This document shows, piece after piece, positions 63,224-64,000 of a DNA stretch of 64,000 nucleotides. The stretch is from Osmia lignaria lignaria. Its lineage: Eukaryota > Arthropoda > Insecta > Hymenoptera > Megachilidae. The translations under genes were made by a program, and so were the position numbers. The notes below the pieces were generated by a model, which was not told the origin of the DNA, ran no database searches, and saw nothing but the letters and a program-made list of their open reading frames with translations. The stretch is from contig NW_027478162.1 of NCBI RefSeq assembly GCF_051020975.1, positions 21,390,001-21,454,000 of the forward strand, in the 5' to 3' direction. Position 1 is the stretch's first letter, and each line of letters opens with the position of its first letter.

Positions 63224-63867
63224 TTGCAGATTTATCTCAAGGGAAGGGGCCTAACGGACATATTTCGAGTTATTTCTTCTTCTTGTTGTTCTTCCTCTGC
63301 ACAGCTAAACTGGAAGTGGCATTTCCAGCTCGCAATAGTGCAGAGTTATCTCAAAGAAAGGGGCCACGGTGTTTCTGTATCTCTATTATGTTGGTTCGGC
63401 TTCGGAACTTTTAAATATCTTGATATATCTCGAGAACTACGCATCTGATCAAAAAATATCATAGAACATAAAAAGTAGAAAACTTAATTCTCTACAAAAA
63501 AGGTCTCTTAACATTTTGCCATAGCTCGCTTCGTTTCCGAGTTATTTGCAGATTTATCTCAAGGGAAGGGGCCTAACGGACATATTTCGAGATATTTCTT
63601 CTTCTTGTTGTTCTTCTTCTGCACAGCTAAACTGGAAGTGGCATTTCCAGCTCGCAATAGTGCAGAGTTATCTCAAAGAAAGGGGCCACGGTGTTTCTGT
63701 ATCTCTATTATGTTGGTGCGGCTTCGGAACTTTTAAATATCTTGATATATCTCGAGAACTACGCATCTGATCAAAAAATATCATAGAACATTATAAGTAG
63801 GAAACTTAATTCTCTACAAAAAAGGTCTCTTAACATTTTGCCATAGCTCGCGTCGTTTCCGAGATAT
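62580..63867. repeat. Four-monomer block, second copy, fused to a 57106-like end
   Basis: Follows 59360-60647 up to AAGTAGAAAAC. It then switches to the series of 57106-57600: GAGTTATTTGC, CATTATAAGTAG, CGCGTCGTTTCC and AGAGCAGAG. The switch lies upstream of the anchor at 63546, so a breakpoint can be localised to about 63480-63545. Confidence 0.85.
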
Positions 63868-64000
63868 TTGCAGATTTATCTCAAGGGAAGGGGCCTAACG
63901 GACATATTTCGAGATATTTCTTCTTCTTGTTGTTCTTCTTCTGCACAGCTAAACTGGAAGTGGCATTTGCAGCTCGCAATAGAGCAGAGTTATCTCAAAG
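63868..64000. repeat. Partial monomer at right edge
   Basis: The last 133 bases are the beginning of a monomer cut by the window end. It carries CGCGTCGTTTCC just upstream of the anchor and the AGAGCAGAG variant. Both are shared with the monomer anchored at 57428, so this edge monomer is a 20-monomer (6440-bp) paralogue of it. Confidence 0.95.

Larger units (their letters stand above)
1..64000. repeat. Satellite DNA array, 322-bp monomer, head-to-tail
   Basis: The same ~322-bp unit repeats in direct orientation across the entire window. Anchors (the TTG of the GATATTTGCAG-like motif) fall at 115, 437, 759 and so on to 12673, then at 12992 and every 322 bp to 63868, giving 199 anchors. Monomers differ mostly by a few substitutions, and the only net length change visible is 3 bp. 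No unique sequence, inversion or inserted element interrupts the array and neither array edge is reached, so the true array is longer than the window. Such arrays are known from eukaryotic heterochromatin. The satellite family and the species are not recognised. GC is about 40% (129 of 322 in one hand-counted monomer). Confidence 0.98.

Noticed and set aside
1..64000. CRISPR array or other bacterial repeat system
   Set aside because: The unit is 322 bp with no constant-repeat and variable-spacer division. The whole unit is conserved, and no cas-like or other bacterial gene is present.
1..64000. Ribosomal DNA intergenic-spacer subrepeats or telomeric repeat
   Set aside because: No rRNA sequence, spacer promoter repeat or short telomeric motif appears in 64 kb. 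The unit is too long for telomeric repeats and the array too long for ordinary spacer subrepeats.
1..64000. Assignment to a named insect satellite such as the Drosophila 1.688 family
   Set aside because: The monomer does not match what I remember of that family beyond general AT-rich style. Species and family need a database search, which I cannot run.

Overview
The whole 64 kb window is one uninterrupted head-to-tail array of a 322-bp satellite monomer. It contains no gene, RNA gene, transposon or unique spacer that I can support. Using the recurring TTG in 'GATATTTGCAG' or its variants as an anchor, 199 monomer anchors run from 115 to 63868. The spacing is 322 bp throughout, with a single exception of 319 bp between 12673 and 12992. 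GC content of a typical monomer is about 40% by hand count. An array of this kind is typical of eukaryotic constitutive heterochromatin (pericentromeric, centromeric, subtelomeric or sex/B-chromosome). Nothing in it looks prokaryotic. I do not recognise the satellite family. The style of the repeat makes an invertebrate, perhaps an arthropod, my guess, but that is an impression and not a call.

Layout. Monomers fall into two main haplotypes, A and B, which differ at a set of linked sites in the 3' two thirds. Three alternative forms of the first ~30 bases are shuffled over them, and many monomers are A/B chimeras. 1-16533 is a mixed array with 6-mer echoes and a recurrent two-monomer haplotype. 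16534-17821 and 23940-25871 are 644-bp dimer runs. 17822-21500 recurs at 26516-29870. 29736-32633 holds a three-monomer block repeated with a 1932-bp offset. 33278-44547 is the most structured part: tandem 6-mer and 5-mer duplications (35210-41005) lie between two copies of a 6-monomer block, followed by a block shared with 22330-23939, 20.6 kb away. 45514-64000 carries its own regional markers (a variant with GTTACTG and TTCGAAAC, and a variant with AAACTGG and CATTTCCAG) and blocks repeated at offsets of 4 to 36 monomers.

What it does. No protein-coding interpretation holds. The ~74-codon frame seen in most monomers starts at TTG, not ATG, is closed by nonsense changes in at least nine monomers, and is open mainly because the monomers are nearly identical. 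The interesting content is structural: near-perfect length conservation, nested higher-order repeats recording recent unequal exchange, and conserved short motifs inside each monomer (a dyad, inverted 11-mers ~148 bp apart, a pyrimidine triplet tract resembling a 3' splice site, and a 10-bp palindrome specific to B).
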